From NCBI RefSeq assembly GCF_001904615.1, contig NZ_MRBY01000007.1:59930-123929 (forward strand): a stretch of 64,000 nucleotides of DNA. The letters run 5' to 3'. Source of the stretch: [Limnothrix rosea] IAM M-220 (GTDB lineage Bacteria; Cyanobacteriota; Cyanobacteriia; Cyanobacteriales; MRBY01). The position numbers were made by a program, and so were the translations under genes. Positions 44,583 through 54,221 of this stretch are shown piece after piece (position 1 is the stretch's first letter; each line of letters begins with the position of its first letter). Below the pieces are notes generated by a model. It did not search any database. It saw nothing but the letters and a program-made list of their open reading frames with translations, and was not told the DNA's origin.

Positions 44583-45167
44583 ATGGTTGCAGCTGTTCCA
44601 ATCCTTACTAATCTTTACCTCGGCGCATTTTTCCCGGTCTTCGATTCGCTTTTTTCGACCCAGGGCATTATGGTTATGCTGCTTTGTGCCTATGGTGTAG
44701 CGATGTGGATGTTTCTCACCAGCGCCCCGAAGGTTCATACCATTATGGTTTCAGACTTGGATGTGGCAAGGCGTTTTTATGAGGGCATTTTACAATTGCC
44801 TGTGGCAGATGTACCGATGCATTACTACTACAACTATGAGCAAACCCTCGGTGGTGTCGGTGGTATTGATCCAATGTACATGGGCGCTGCATCACCTTCG
44901 GCCATGGGCATGTCCCCAGTTAAGGAACAGGAAGGTCTCTGGTATCAGCTCAAAAAAGATACGCAGTTGCATATTGTGTCTGGGGCAAGCTTAGGCAAAA
45001 AAAATCAACAGCGCCATGTTTGTTTTGATAAGGAATGCTTGGAGTCAGTTTTATTGCGCGTGCAGTCTCGCCGTTTAAAATACAAAATTCGTCAGGAAAA
45101 GCCTCTCAATTTTCTCGTCAAAGATTGGGAAGATCAGGTGATTGAAATTGCGGAAGTAATGTCTTGA
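44583..45167 (+). CDS. Membrane-anchored glyoxalase/VOC-like protein
   Basis: 194 residues. A hydrophobic N-terminal segment (~25-47, TQGIMVMLLCAYGVAMWMFLTS) precedes a vicinal-oxygen-chelate fold: VHTIMVSDLDVARRFYEGILQLPVADVP, then RHVCFDKECLESVLLRV and FLVKDWEDQVIEIAEV. A Met/Gly-rich insert (GGVGGIDPMYMGAASPSAMGMSP) is unusual. Catalytic metal ligands are not clearly conserved, so enzymatic activity is uncertain. It is divergent from the sigma-like gene. Confidence 0.75.
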   Translation: MVAAVPILTNLYLGAFFPVFDSLFSTQGIMVMLLCAYGVAMWMFLTSAPKVHTIMVSDLDVARRFYEGILQLPVADVPMHYYYNYEQTLGGVGGIDPMYMGAASPSAMGMSPVKEQEGLWYQLKKDTQLHIVSGASLGKKNQQRHVCFDKECLESVLLRVQSRRLKYKIRQEKPLNFLVKDWEDQVIEIAEVMS

Positions 45168-45185
45168 TCGCGCGTTATGCTTCAC

Positions 45186-46088
45186 TCATGCACTGGACTT
45201 TTTAATGACGGCGATCGCCTGCTGGACTAAATCAGGATCTTCGTTATTAAGCCAATTAATTTCGGGCACGGCTCGGAACCAAGTTCGTTGGCGTTTGGCA
45301 AATTGACGGGTATGTAAAATGGTTGCGGCGATCGCCCCCTGAACAGTCGTTTCGTTACGGACATATTCTCCAAATTCTTCGTAGCCGAGGGTTTTGAGTA
45401 ATGGTAAATCCCAACCATATTTTTTCCCCAAGGTTTTTACTTCCGACGCAAACCTCAACTCAACCATTTGATGAGTACGACGACGGATTCGGTCTTCGAG
45501 ATGGTCAAGATCGCAATCTAGGCCGATTTGAATAATGGGATAGTCTGGGGGATTTTCGCCCTGCTGCTCGGTGATTGGTTTGCCTGTAACGTAAAAAACT
45601 TCCAAAGCCCGCAATGTTCGCACTTGGTCATTGGGGTGAATCTTTTCGCAGGCAATGGGATCGAGTTGTTGCAAGAGTTGGTAACTATATTTTTGACCTA
45701 GATTAGTAAATTGTTCGCGGAGATTTGGCTGAGGAGAAACGCGCGGAATTTTTAAACCTTTGGCGATCGCCTTAATGTAAAGACCAGTCCCACCCACTAA
45801 CAAAATATAACGATTTTCTGCTTGAAATTTAGCGATCAGTGCTTGGGCTTGGGATTGATATTCAGCCAAAGTTAGCGTCTTCGTTGGCTCACAAATATCG
45901 ATTAAATAATGGGGCGCTTGGGCTAGCTCTGCTGGACTCGGTTTGGCTGTACCAATATCAAACTCTCGATAAATTTGCCGTGAATCAGCACTGAGAATAA
46001 CGGCATCTAATACTTTGGCAAGCTTGAGGGCTAAACTTGATTTTCCCGTTGCCGTCGCGCCACAAATTACGATCAAAGGCAAAGTCAT
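45186..46088 (-). CDS. miaA: tRNA dimethylallyltransferase
   Basis: Adds the isopentenyl group to A37 of tRNAs reading UNN codons. 300 residues. GATATGKSSLALKLA (P-loop), LSADSRQIYREFDIGTAKP, HYLIDICEPTKTLTLAEYQ and LVGGTGLYIKAI are diagnostic; the C-terminal KRQRTWFR is also conserved. Its ATG overlaps the stop of the upstream thioredoxin-like gene by 4 bp (ATGA), indicating translational coupling. Confidence 0.96.
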   Translation of the reverse strand: MTLPLIVICGATATGKSSLALKLAKVLDAVILSADSRQIYREFDIGTAKPSPAELAQAPHYLIDICEPTKTLTLAEYQSQAQALIAKFQAENRYILLVGGTGLYIKAIAKGLKIPRVSPQPNLREQFTNLGQKYSYQLLQQLDPIACEKIHPNDQVRTLRALEVFYVTGKPITEQQGENPPDYPIIQIGLDCDLDHLEDRIRRRTHQMVELRFASEVKTLGKKYGWDLPLLKTLGYEEFGEYVRNETTVQGAIAATILHTRQFAKRQRTWFRAVPEINWLNNEDPDLVQQAIAVIKKSSA

Positions 46089-46426
46089 CGGTTCGGAATT
46101 ACGACACCTTGTAAGAGTTGTTCTAGCTGGCTGCTGAGGCGATCGCGGTCTTGGAATTTATCAATACGTTCAACAATTTTGCCATGATTAAACAAAATCA
46201 AAGTCGGCAATGTTTTCAGCCGATAGGTATTGGCCAGCTTGAAATTATCGTCAGCATTCACATCAACCAATAAAAATTGCCCTTGCCATTCCTTCTGAAC
46301 TTTGACGAGAAAGGGATGTAATAAATGGCAAAGACCACACCAAGGGGCCCAAAAATTCACTAAGACGGGCTGGTCAGCTTCTAAAACAGTCTGCTTAAAA
46401 TTTTCCTCGGTGATCGACAGAACCAT
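46085..46426 (-). CDS. Thioredoxin family protein with WCGLC active site
   Basis: 113 residues, a complete thioredoxin fold: VLVNFWAPWCGLCHLLHPFLVKV, LLVDVNADDNFKLANTYRLKTLPTLILF. The redox motif is CGLC instead of the canonical CGPC, which usually changes redox potential. The cis-Pro in TLPTL is intact. Translationally coupled to miaA. Target proteins are unknown. Confidence 0.9.
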   Translation of the reverse strand: MVLSITEENFKQTVLEADQPVLVNFWAPWCGLCHLLHPFLVKVQKEWQGQFLLVDVNADDNFKLANTYRLKTLPTLILFNHGKIVERIDKFQDRDRLSSQLEQLLQGVVIPNR

Positions 46427-46570
46427 GATCTCCCGTTGTTTCTGGTTATATAGACATTTTATCTTGGTCTCTTATCTTACCTGTATCGGTCGTGGGGATC
46501 ATATTTTTTCGGTTAAGAAACCCAAGGTTAGATCTTGATCCCCAATCAGAACTCATATTCGTTTAAACAT

Positions 46571-47287
46571 CTACCACGGCACTTTTGCAGTCATTACCAT
46601 CAGCCAAGGATGTCCCCACCATAGAAGCGCAATAAAGCCACTCACACCCACATAAGCAGGTTTGAGAAATTCACCAAGCTTGAGGGTTTGTCTTCCTTGG
46701 AAAATTGCGAGAAATGGTATAACCGATGTGCGTTCTTTGACGGCGAGAAATGTTTTGCCGTAGCGGGACTCTAGGCGGCGATCGCCATGCCAAACCGCAA
46801 ACAAATGATGCGCCACCAAACCAACACAAGTGAGCAACATAAACGAACTCCCCACCCACAGAAGATGACCAACACACCAAATCACCTGACCCACCATTTG
46901 CGGGTGACGGGTAATACGGATAATACCTTTCTCATAAAGATGAACCTGGGGCTGTTGTACTGCAGCAATTTCCAGCAAATTAAAGGTCGAAGGATAAAGA
47001 AAGAAAAATGAAATCGCTGACAGCCACCACACCGTCGGCTTTACCCAAGCTTCCCCTTGGATTTGCCACAGCACTGCCCCGTCATAACGGTGGTTAAAGA
47101 AATAAATAATTAAGCATGTCGCAAAGGGAATGCTCACCAATGCAAAAATGACGCGGTAGAGGCGAGAGCCAATCTTCTTTTCACCCCAAGGACGGAGCGC
47201 CGCTAATCCACTGTGGGCGATCGCAAACCCAACCAAAAGCCCTAACATCACCCAGTGACTTGTCGTAAACCAGCTCATTTCCGCCAT
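46571..47287 (-). CDS. NnrU-family membrane protein, probable 15-cis-zeta-carotene isomerase (Z-ISO)
   Basis: 238 residues with about six to seven hydrophobic helices. GIIRITRHPQMVGQVIWCVGHLLW, then HHLFAVWHGDRRLESRYG and ERTSVIPFLAIFQGRQ closely follow plant Z-ISO, a heme-dependent enzyme isomerising 9,15,9'-tri-cis-zeta-carotene in carotenoid synthesis. His residues in RITRHP and AHHLF could be heme ligands. It is transcribed divergently from rbcR across 142 bp. Z-ISO activity is inferred from similarity to the plant enzyme. Confidence 0.75.
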   Translation of the reverse strand: MAEMSWFTTSHWVMLGLLVGFAIAHSGLAALRPWGEKKIGSRLYRVIFALVSIPFATCLIIYFFNHRYDGAVLWQIQGEAWVKPTVWWLSAISFFFLYPSTFNLLEIAAVQQPQVHLYEKGIIRITRHPQMVGQVIWCVGHLLWVGSSFMLLTCVGLVAHHLFAVWHGDRRLESRYGKTFLAVKERTSVIPFLAIFQGRQTLKLGEFLKPAYVGVSGFIALLWWGHPWLMVMTAKVPW

Positions 47288-47429
47288 AATTCAGCCAATA
47301 GAAGTATTTTTAAACGAATTAGTACAGGCTATATTATCCATCAAAAGAGATACGATCCCCTTATTGTGGTACTGTCAATCATGAAACCAGCATCGATACC
47401 TCTTTATCGTTTCTTTTTGCCGAGGCTGT

Positions 47430-48404
47430 ATGTCTGACATTCCATTCACTCTGGATCAACTTCGTATCCTTAAAGCCATTTCCACCGAAGGTAGCTTTAA
47501 GCGAGCCGCAGATAGCCTCTACGTCTCCCAGCCAGCGGTCAGTCTACAGGTTCAAAACTTAGAAAAACAACTCAGTGTTCCCCTCTTTGACCGAGGTGGT
47601 AGAAGGGCACAACTCACGGAAGCCGGTTATCTGTTACTTGATTACGGTGAAAAAATTATCACCCTCTGCCAAGAAACCTGTCGGGCGATCGAAGATTTAC
47701 AAAATTTACAGGGCGGTACTTTAATCGTCGGCGCATCCCAAACCACGGGTACTTATCTCATCCCCCGCATGATCGGTTTATTTCGCCAAAAATATCCCGA
47801 TGTCGCAGTGCAATTACAGGTTCACTCAACCCGCAGAACATCGTGGGGTGTTGCGAACGGTCAAGTGGATCTCGCCATTATCGGTGGTGAAGTCCCTTCT
47901 GAGTTGCAGGACACCCTCAAAATTGTGCCCTATGCAGAAGATGAGCTGTCTTTAATTTTGCCGATTAATCACCCCTTGGCAAAGGTAGAAACCATTCACC
48001 GCGATGATCTATATAAGCTGAAATTTATTGCTCTCGATTCCCAATCCACTATCCGCAAAGTGATTGATCAGGTTTTAACCCGTTGCGATATTGATACTAA
48101 GCGTCTGCGTATTGAAATGGAACTCAATTCCATTGAGGCGATCAAAAATGCTGTTCAGTCCGGTTTAGGTGCTTCTTTTGTGTCCGTAACGGCCATTGAA
48201 AAGGAACTGCGCATGGGTGCATTACACCGTGCCCACATTGAAGAGGTTGAAGTGCGGCGGATTCTTAGTGTAATTATTAATCCTAATCGCTATCGTTCTA
48301 AGGCGGCAGAGGCATTTTGCCAAGAGATTTTGCCCCATTTCGCAAATCAGTTGAAGAAGTTTGATCTTAGTGAGCTAATGCCTGCTGAGTCTGATGGGAA
48401 ATAA
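47430..48404 (+). CDS. rbcR: LysR-type regulator RbcR
   Basis: 324 residues. The winged helix reads [20 protein letters not shown] and [20 protein letters not shown], and the effector domain begins [23 protein letters not shown]. This is almost word for word the cyanobacterial/plastid RbcR (Ycf30) pattern, which controls RuBisCO and related carbon-fixation genes. The rbc operon itself is not in the window. Divergent from the Z-ISO gene, so an RbcR site in that spacer could affect both. Confidence 0.92.
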   Translation: MSDIPFTLDQLRILKAISTEGSFKRAADSLYVSQPAVSLQVQNLEKQLSVPLFDRGGRRAQLTEAGYLLLDYGEKIITLCQETCRAIEDLQNLQGGTLIVGASQTTGTYLIPRMIGLFRQKYPDVAVQLQVHSTRRTSWGVANGQVDLAIIGGEVPSELQDTLKIVPYAEDELSLILPINHPLAKVETIHRDDLYKLKFIALDSQSTIRKVIDQVLTRCDIDTKRLRIEMELNSIEAIKNAVQSGLGASFVSVTAIEKELRMGALHRAHIEEVEVRRILSVIINPNRYRSKAAEAFCQEILPHFANQLKKFDLSELMPAESDGK

Positions 48405-48525
48405 TATGCGTCTTTTAATTTAAATTTAATTTAAAGTTGACGAGTGGGATTAATGGTAGGGTTTTGGCTGATCGTCAAGGTTACCATCACTGTCAAGTAT
48501 ATCTGTCTTGATGATTATTATTTGT

Positions 48526-49068
48526 CTAGTCTCGCACGAGGTAATGGTAGGGGTAGCGACGGGGCACACCGGGCTCTGTTTCTAGTTCAAAGTTAACGAT
48601 GTTCCATTTTTCGTCATTCTGGCGATCGCCATTATCACTGAAGGTCACGGGTAAACCGTAGAGGTAGGGCACACGGGATTGAACGGGTGTATGTGATGGT
48701 TCGCTGGTAATGCGAGTGCGGGGAGCGCGTAATTCTAAGGAGCGGCTTACTAGGGTTTCGTAACGACTGGCGATCGTGATTTTTGTGGCGCGAAAACCTT
48801 TAGTATAAAGTCGATCTAGTGCTTCATGGATTTCAAAGCGAATCCCATCCGGATGAGTATGTTGGCGATACCATTTTTCTTCCCAACGTTTCCATTGTCG
48901 ACTGGACTGGAGGTGTACGAGCTCTTCGGTCTCCGGATTGGCTTCAAATGCGCCGTGGCGATCGCAGAGATAGCTATCGGTTAGGGTGAGCGCCTGAATT
49001 GTTTGACGGCAGTGGGGACAAAGAATTTCTTTACCGAAAATAGGATAATGTAAGCTGGATTCGAGCAT
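48526..49068 (-). CDS. TIGR02652 family cyanobacterial protein
   Basis: 180 residues. LHYPIFGKEILCPHCRQTIQALTLTDSYLCDRHGAFEANP holds a C-x2-C...C-x2-H zinc-binding pattern. The end, RVPYLYGLPVTFSDNGD and VPRRYPYHYLVRD, is the conserved tail of this cyanobacteria-restricted family. Function unknown. Divergent from queA with 89 bp between starts. Confidence 0.85.
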   Translation of the reverse strand: MLESSLHYPIFGKEILCPHCRQTIQALTLTDSYLCDRHGAFEANPETEELVHLQSSRQWKRWEEKWYRQHTHPDGIRFEIHEALDRLYTKGFRATKITIASRYETLVSRSLELRAPRTRITSEPSHTPVQSRVPYLYGLPVTFSDNGDRQNDEKWNIVNFELETEPGVPRRYPYHYLVRD

Positions 49069-49157
49069 TACGACTTAATTTGCACCGATAGAATTACGCT
49101 ATACCGTCGACGGAATTTCATTCATTATACCCGGAGATTTTTGTTCCCTGTCCTACC

Positions 49158-50240
49158 ATGTCTACTGTTGACCAAAACCTCGCTAGTTACGACTATATTC
49201 TGCCGCCGGAATGCATCGCCCAAACGCCCGTCACTCCCCGCGATCACTCCCGGCTATTAGTCCTAGACTCGCCGACAACTCACCACCACCAGCATTTTTA
49301 CCAACTTGGTGATTGGTTACAGCCTAATGATCTACTGATCATGAATAATACGAAGGTTATTCCGGCGCGACTGCACGGGCGCAAGGTGACGGGTGCACCG
49401 GTAGAAGTCCTATTGCTGGAAGAAAAGTCGGTTAATACATGGCTTGCTTTAGTGAAGCCGGGGAAACGGTTTACCCTCGGCGCAGAAATTGCGTTTACGT
49501 CACCCCGTGATTTAGACCAGGTTCTTAGGGCAACGGTTATTGATCGAGATCCTGAAACTGGGGGTCGTGTCCTTGCGTTTGATTTGCCTGCAACGACGAA
49601 TCTTTGGTCTGTTTTAGATGATTTTGGGGAAATTCCTTTTCCGCCCTATGTCACTGATTCTGAGGCCAAGCCGGATCAGTACCAAACTATTTATGCAGAG
49701 CAACCGGGAGCGGTGGCTGCTCCTACTGCCGGGCTACATTTTACGCCTGAGTTATTGGATAAGCTTGGGGCGAAAGGTATTGCTAGGGCTTTTATCACTC
49801 TCCATGTGGGGGTTGGGACGTTTCGTCCGGTGGAGGTTGATGATATTACGACCCATGATATGCACTATGAATGGATTGATGTGCCGGATAGTACGGTACA
49901 AAAAATCAAGGAAACGAAGGCGAAGGGGGGGCGTGTAATTGCTATCGGGACAACGGCTGTACGCTCTCTGGAGGGCATGGCGGCGGCATCGGACGGTGAA
50001 TTGCGGGGATTTCAAGGGAAGACGAATTTATTTATTTACCCGGGCTATGAGTGGCAAGTGGTTGATGGTTTGATTACGAATTTCCATTTGCCTAAGTCGA
50101 GTTTGATGATGCTGGTGAGTGCGTTGATCGGCCGGGAAAGATTATTGGCGCTTTATGGGGAGGCGATCGCCGAGGGGTATCGATTTTATTCATTTGGTGA
50201 TGCGATGGCTATCTTGCCACAAGCAAAGGGTATGATGTGA
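49158..50240 (+). CDS. queA: S-adenosylmethionine:tRNA ribosyltransferase-isomerase
   Basis: Makes epoxyqueuosine in tRNA modification. 360 residues. [58 protein letters not shown] and [24 protein letters not shown] are diagnostic. [19 protein letters not shown] near the end is intact. The stop overlaps the GTG start of the next gene (GTGA). Confidence 0.96.
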   Translation: MSTVDQNLASYDYILPPECIAQTPVTPRDHSRLLVLDSPTTHHHQHFYQLGDWLQPNDLLIMNNTKVIPARLHGRKVTGAPVEVLLLEEKSVNTWLALVKPGKRFTLGAEIAFTSPRDLDQVLRATVIDRDPETGGRVLAFDLPATTNLWSVLDDFGEIPFPPYVTDSEAKPDQYQTIYAEQPGAVAAPTAGLHFTPELLDKLGAKGIARAFITLHVGVGTFRPVEVDDITTHDMHYEWIDVPDSTVQKIKETKAKGGRVIAIGTTAVRSLEGMAAASDGELRGFQGKTNLFIYPGYEWQVVDGLITNFHLPKSSLMMLVSALIGRERLLALYGEAIAEGYRFYSFGDAMAILPQAKGMM

Positions 50241-51595
50241 AACAAAGGGAGAATGGTGGAGGTTACCCTGTGTTATTTGGCTCACAACAACGACGGATTG
50301 CCCTTGGTTTAATGTTTGCCCTCAGTGGCGGTATTTTTTTCCAACAGGGGGCGATCGCCGAAAAATCTAGTCAGCTTGTTGGCAATAAACAGGTGCTCAA
50401 CGGTATTTACACCGAAAGTCTGGAGGCGGGTAAAGCCTTTCAGCAGGCGATGGATTTGTACCAACGGCGGGAATTTGCGCGGGCAACGAAATATGTTGAA
50501 ATTGCCTTAGATTTTGATCCTTGGATGCCGATGGCTCATTATCTACAGGGTCACCTTTTCCTCGAAGCAGAAAAACCCCGCAAGGCACAGGCAGCCTATG
50601 CAAGTGCGACGCAGTATGATCCGTTGTTTGTGGAAGCCTATTACAACTTGGGGTTAGTGTCCTATGATCTTGGGGATCTCCGCCCGGCGATCGCCGCCTT
50701 TGGCCAAGTCATTCGCCTCGATCCAGAATTTGTTGATGCCTATTTCCAACTAGGTCTTGCCTACGATGTCCAAGGCCAGTCCCGTTCTGCCCAAGAACAA
50801 TACGTTAAGGTGCTAGAGCTAGATGATACCTATGTTGCCGCCTACAATAACCTCGGTATTTTGCTGGCAGAGGCTGGTAGTACTGCTGAGGCGATCGCCA
50901 ACTTTGAAACGGCTATTGAGCTTGACCCTGACTATGCACCAGCCTATTACCAACTTGGCTTGCTATACCTCAAAGAAAATAATTTAGAGCAAGCTTTAAA
51001 TACGGTGGGTCGTGCCGCATCCCTTGACCCAGAAAATGCCCTTGCCCAATATCACTACGGTTTATTGCTGGCGGAGGCGGAAAATTACGATGGTGCTGCC
51101 AAACGCTTTGAGCGGACGATTCGCCTTAATCCCGATAATGTGAGTGCCTATCGTCAACTGGGGGTAGCGGCACTAAAAAATGGTGATCTAGATGATGCGT
51201 TAGTGGCGTTTCAAGAGGCTCTTAATCTTGACCCTGACGATGCATTGTCCCACTACAATCTCGGCGTTGTTTATCAAAAACAGGCACAATATACCTTGGC
51301 GATCGCCGCCTATGAGCAAGCCTTAATCCGTGAGCCGAGCCTCAGCGAAGCGGTTTTCAATATTGGCGTTTGTTACCAAGCTTTAGGGAAGCCACGCAAA
51401 GCCACAACCTTTATTGTGCAGGCACGGGATTTATTTGCCCAAGAGGGGCGAGATTTTAAAGTGCAAGAAGCTGATCGTTTTTTGCAGCGACGGATTTTAA
51501 ATCCTCCCACTCCCGAAACGACTCCAGCCGAAACTGAGGCTGCTCCAACCGAACCAGAAGATTCTGAATCCACCTCGACCGAAGTACAAGCTTAG
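50237..51595 (+). CDS. TPR-repeat protein, probably exported
   Basis: 452 residues from GTG 50237, which overlaps the queA stop by four bases. A hydrophobic segment at ~25-37 ([13 protein letters not shown]) suggests a signal or anchor. About nine tetratricopeptide repeats fill ~60-400 ([29 protein letters not shown] and similar), then a Pro/Thr/Glu tail. A scaffold or assembly role is usual for such proteins; no specific partner is visible. 7 bp before the PmbA gene. Confidence 0.85.
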   Translation: MKQRENGGGYPVLFGSQQRRIALGLMFALSGGIFFQQGAIAEKSSQLVGNKQVLNGIYTESLEAGKAFQQAMDLYQRREFARATKYVEIALDFDPWMPMAHYLQGHLFLEAEKPRKAQAAYASATQYDPLFVEAYYNLGLVSYDLGDLRPAIAAFGQVIRLDPEFVDAYFQLGLAYDVQGQSRSAQEQYVKVLELDDTYVAAYNNLGILLAEAGSTAEAIANFETAIELDPDYAPAYYQLGLLYLKENNLEQALNTVGRAASLDPENALAQYHYGLLLAEAENYDGAAKRFERTIRLNPDNVSAYRQLGVAALKNGDLDDALVAFQEALNLDPDDALSHYNLGVVYQKQAQYTLAIAAYEQALIREPSLSEAVFNIGVCYQALGKPRKATTFIVQARDLFAQEGRDFKVQEADRFLQRRILNPPTPETTPAETEAAPTEPEDSESTSTEVQA

Positions 51596-51602
51596 ATAGT
51601 TC

Positions 51603-52895
51603 ATGCAATTAAATCGAGCGTTTGCCCAACAGCTGATTGACACAGCGCTAAAATCTGGTGCGCAGGACGCAGAAGTCTACCAATCTTCTTCTTTTTCGCG
51701 CCCGGTTACCTTTGAATCTAACCGGTTAAAGCAACTAGAAAGTTCCGAATCAGTCGGTACAGCCCTTCGAGTTTGGCGAGATGGTCGTCCGGGATTAGCG
51801 GTAGCCTATGGTGCAGTCGAGCCCCAGTCCCTCGTGGACAAGGCGATCGCCCTCAGTGATCTGAATGGAATTAATCGTCCTGATTTTTGCGAACCGCGCC
51901 GGGATATCAACCCACCCATCGGCAAGGAACTCTCTGTCGAAACCTTTATCGAAATGGGGAAAACGGCGATCGCCCAATTGCGGGAAGCTTACCCGGATCT
52001 CGTTTGCCACAGTAGCTTTGAATGTGACCATTCTGAGACATTATTACTCAATTCAGATCAGTTGTATTGCGAAGCCGCAGATATTTCCCTCAGCTTTTTT
52101 CTCGGCGCAGAGTGGATGCGTGGCGATGATTTTCTCGCAGTTTATGACAGCGAAGTCGCCCAAGATAAGCTCCAAACGGCGGAAATTGTCCAATCCATTT
52201 TGCAACGCTTACAGTGGGCAACACAAAATACGCGTCCGAGCAGCGGTAAAATACCCGTTTTATTCACCAGCAATGCCGCATCCATGTTGTGGTCAACCGT
52301 GTCATCAGCCTTAAACGGCAAATTTATCCTTGAAGGTTCATCTCCATGGAGTCATGCCGGAGGCAAACAGGTTCTGTCTCCCAAAATTTCTCTATACCAA
52401 GATCCCACCGCCAAACCTTATATTTGTCACTTTGATGACGAGGGAACCCCCACCCGCGCCTTATCCTTAATCCGAGAGGGGGAAATTCAAGATTTTTACG
52501 GCGATCGCCACACCTCAAAAGCATTACGTCTGCGTCCAACGGGCAATGGGTTTCGGCCGAGCCTCGGGCGCTATCCAACGCCAGATCTGATTAATCTCAT
52601 CGTTGCTCCCGGCGAAAAACAACCACTTGAAATTATTGCAGATTTAGAGAATGCCATTATCGTTGACCAAATTTTAGGGGGCGGCGCAGATTTATCCGGT
52701 GATTTTTCCGTCAATATCGACCTTGGCTATCAAGTCAAAAACGGTGAGGTGATTGGCCGAGTGAAAGACACCATGGTTTCCGGCAATGTCTATGAAGCCC
52801 TTAAACATGTGGTGGAAATCGGTGGCGATCGCCGCTGGCAAGGCTCCTGTTTAACCCCATCAATCTTGCTAGAATCTCTGTCCATCACAGGCTAG
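51603..52895 (+). CDS. TldD/PmbA family protein, TldE (PmbA)-type subunit
   Basis: 430 residues. TALRVWRDGRPGLAVAYG, LEGSSPWSHAGGKQVLSPKISLYQDP and LGGGADLSGDFSVNIDLGYQVKNGEVIGRVKDTMVSGN are family blocks. The metal HExxxH motif of TldD is absent, so this is the PmbA/TldE-type partner of a TldD protease in peptide processing. TldD itself is not in the window. Probably in the queA-TPR operon. Confidence 0.88.
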   Translation: MQLNRAFAQQLIDTALKSGAQDAEVYQSSSFSRPVTFESNRLKQLESSESVGTALRVWRDGRPGLAVAYGAVEPQSLVDKAIALSDLNGINRPDFCEPRRDINPPIGKELSVETFIEMGKTAIAQLREAYPDLVCHSSFECDHSETLLLNSDQLYCEAADISLSFFLGAEWMRGDDFLAVYDSEVAQDKLQTAEIVQSILQRLQWATQNTRPSSGKIPVLFTSNAASMLWSTVSSALNGKFILEGSSPWSHAGGKQVLSPKISLYQDPTAKPYICHFDDEGTPTRALSLIREGEIQDFYGDRHTSKALRLRPTGNGFRPSLGRYPTPDLINLIVAPGEKQPLEIIADLENAIIVDQILGGGADLSGDFSVNIDLGYQVKNGEVIGRVKDTMVSGNVYEALKHVVEIGGDRRWQGSCLTPSILLESLSITG

Positions 52896-52899
52896 AAAA

Positions 52900-54132
52900 C
52901 TATTGCACCAAGTCCAGCTCCGCAAAAAGTTCCTCCGCCTTCATTTGCATCTCCTCAGCAATATCCCGTAAATCCTCGCGATTATTTAAATAAGCACCAA
53001 GAGCATGGAGTGGATCAATCGATTGACCCGCCCCCAATTCCGGCAAACGAGGCCGCGCCAATTGACTGACCAATTCCGGTTGAATGGCCATCTGGTGAGC
53101 CTCAGCGAGAGCTTCCCGCAAAACCTTAAGATTGACCAGCTCAATCTGTTCAGACCGCAATTTATAGATCAGCCGCACCACCGCGTCCTTAATATTGGCT
53201 TTTTTAATCTTTTTAAGAATGACCGCTTCCGGTTCCGTTTCTTCACTGACATCAACCTTGAGCGTTAAAAACTTGCGCACAGGTAAAGGGACAAACTCCC
53301 AAGCCACTTTACCCTTTTCCAAATGCACCATCACATAGCCTTTATCTTCTTTTTCCTCACTAAAATCCACCCGCTCAATACTGCCCGGATAAATAATGGG
53401 CGGATTATTGTCTTTATTTAAATTTTGGTGGCGATGGACATGGCCGAGGGCAACATAGTCTAATTCCTGACGATTGAGAAACGCAATGGGAATATTAAAG
53501 CCTTTCCCCACAGCTAAAAAACGTTCAGCACCAAGATTAGCGCGATCCGCCATCAAGTGACCCACCAGAATCGCTGGGATCTCCGGATCAAGACGACGAA
53601 TTTCTGCTTCCAACACAGGCTTCAGCTTTTCAAGCAAAATGTCGTGAATTTCGGCTAAGGTTTTGCCTTCTGTTTGCTGACGAGTCAGTAAAGTTGATTG
53701 GTTAATCCACGGCAGCGTAATAATTTGCAGCTCACCTTTCGGCAGCGTTAGGCGATGGGTTTTCAGGCTTTCACCGACAATAAAACCGGGTACGGCAAGA
53801 GTGCGATAGATACTTAAACTCGCGCCGCCACTCCCTTGGGAATATTGGTCATGGTTTCCCACTAATAAAACCGTAGCAATCTTGGCATCGGCGAGACGGC
53901 GAAATTGCTCAGCAAAGGCCTCTTGGACATAGGGGGCAGGAGTCGCATCGGGAAAGGCATCACCCGCAAAAATCACGAGATCTACCGGTTCGGCGATCGC
54001 CCGATCCATACAAAGACTCAAAGTACGCTCAAAATCTTCAAGGCGGCTATTAATCCCCGTTTCCGGATTGACCTGTCCATGGGAAAAACCACTACCCATA
54101 TGGATATCTGCAAGATGAAGAATTTTAAACAT
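52900..54132 (-). CDS. sbcD: Exonuclease SbcCD subunit D
   Basis: Mre11-type nuclease acting on hairpins and double-strand ends. 410 residues. LHLADIHMGSGFS, FAGDAFPDATP, LVGNHDQYSQG, LVGHLMA and LGHVHRHQ supply the metallophosphoesterase ligands. A C-terminal capping region with many charged helices follows. SbcC is not adjacent. It converges on the PmbA gene with a 4-bp gap. Confidence 0.93.
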   Translation of the reverse strand: MFKILHLADIHMGSGFSHGQVNPETGINSRLEDFERTLSLCMDRAIAEPVDLVIFAGDAFPDATPAPYVQEAFAEQFRRLADAKIATVLLVGNHDQYSQGSGGASLSIYRTLAVPGFIVGESLKTHRLTLPKGELQIITLPWINQSTLLTRQQTEGKTLAEIHDILLEKLKPVLEAEIRRLDPEIPAILVGHLMADRANLGAERFLAVGKGFNIPIAFLNRQELDYVALGHVHRHQNLNKDNNPPIIYPGSIERVDFSEEKEDKGYVMVHLEKGKVAWEFVPLPVRKFLTLKVDVSEETEPEAVILKKIKKANIKDAVVRLIYKLRSEQIELVNLKVLREALAEAHQMAIQPELVSQLARPRLPELGAGQSIDPLHALGAYLNNREDLRDIAEEMQMKAEELFAELDLVQ

Positions 54133-54221
54133 CTACCCGATCTATCACCCAAGCTCAATACCTAACCTTAGCTTGATTCGATTATGTTGAGTGAGACCGA
54201 ACCCATACACAAGATCTACTT

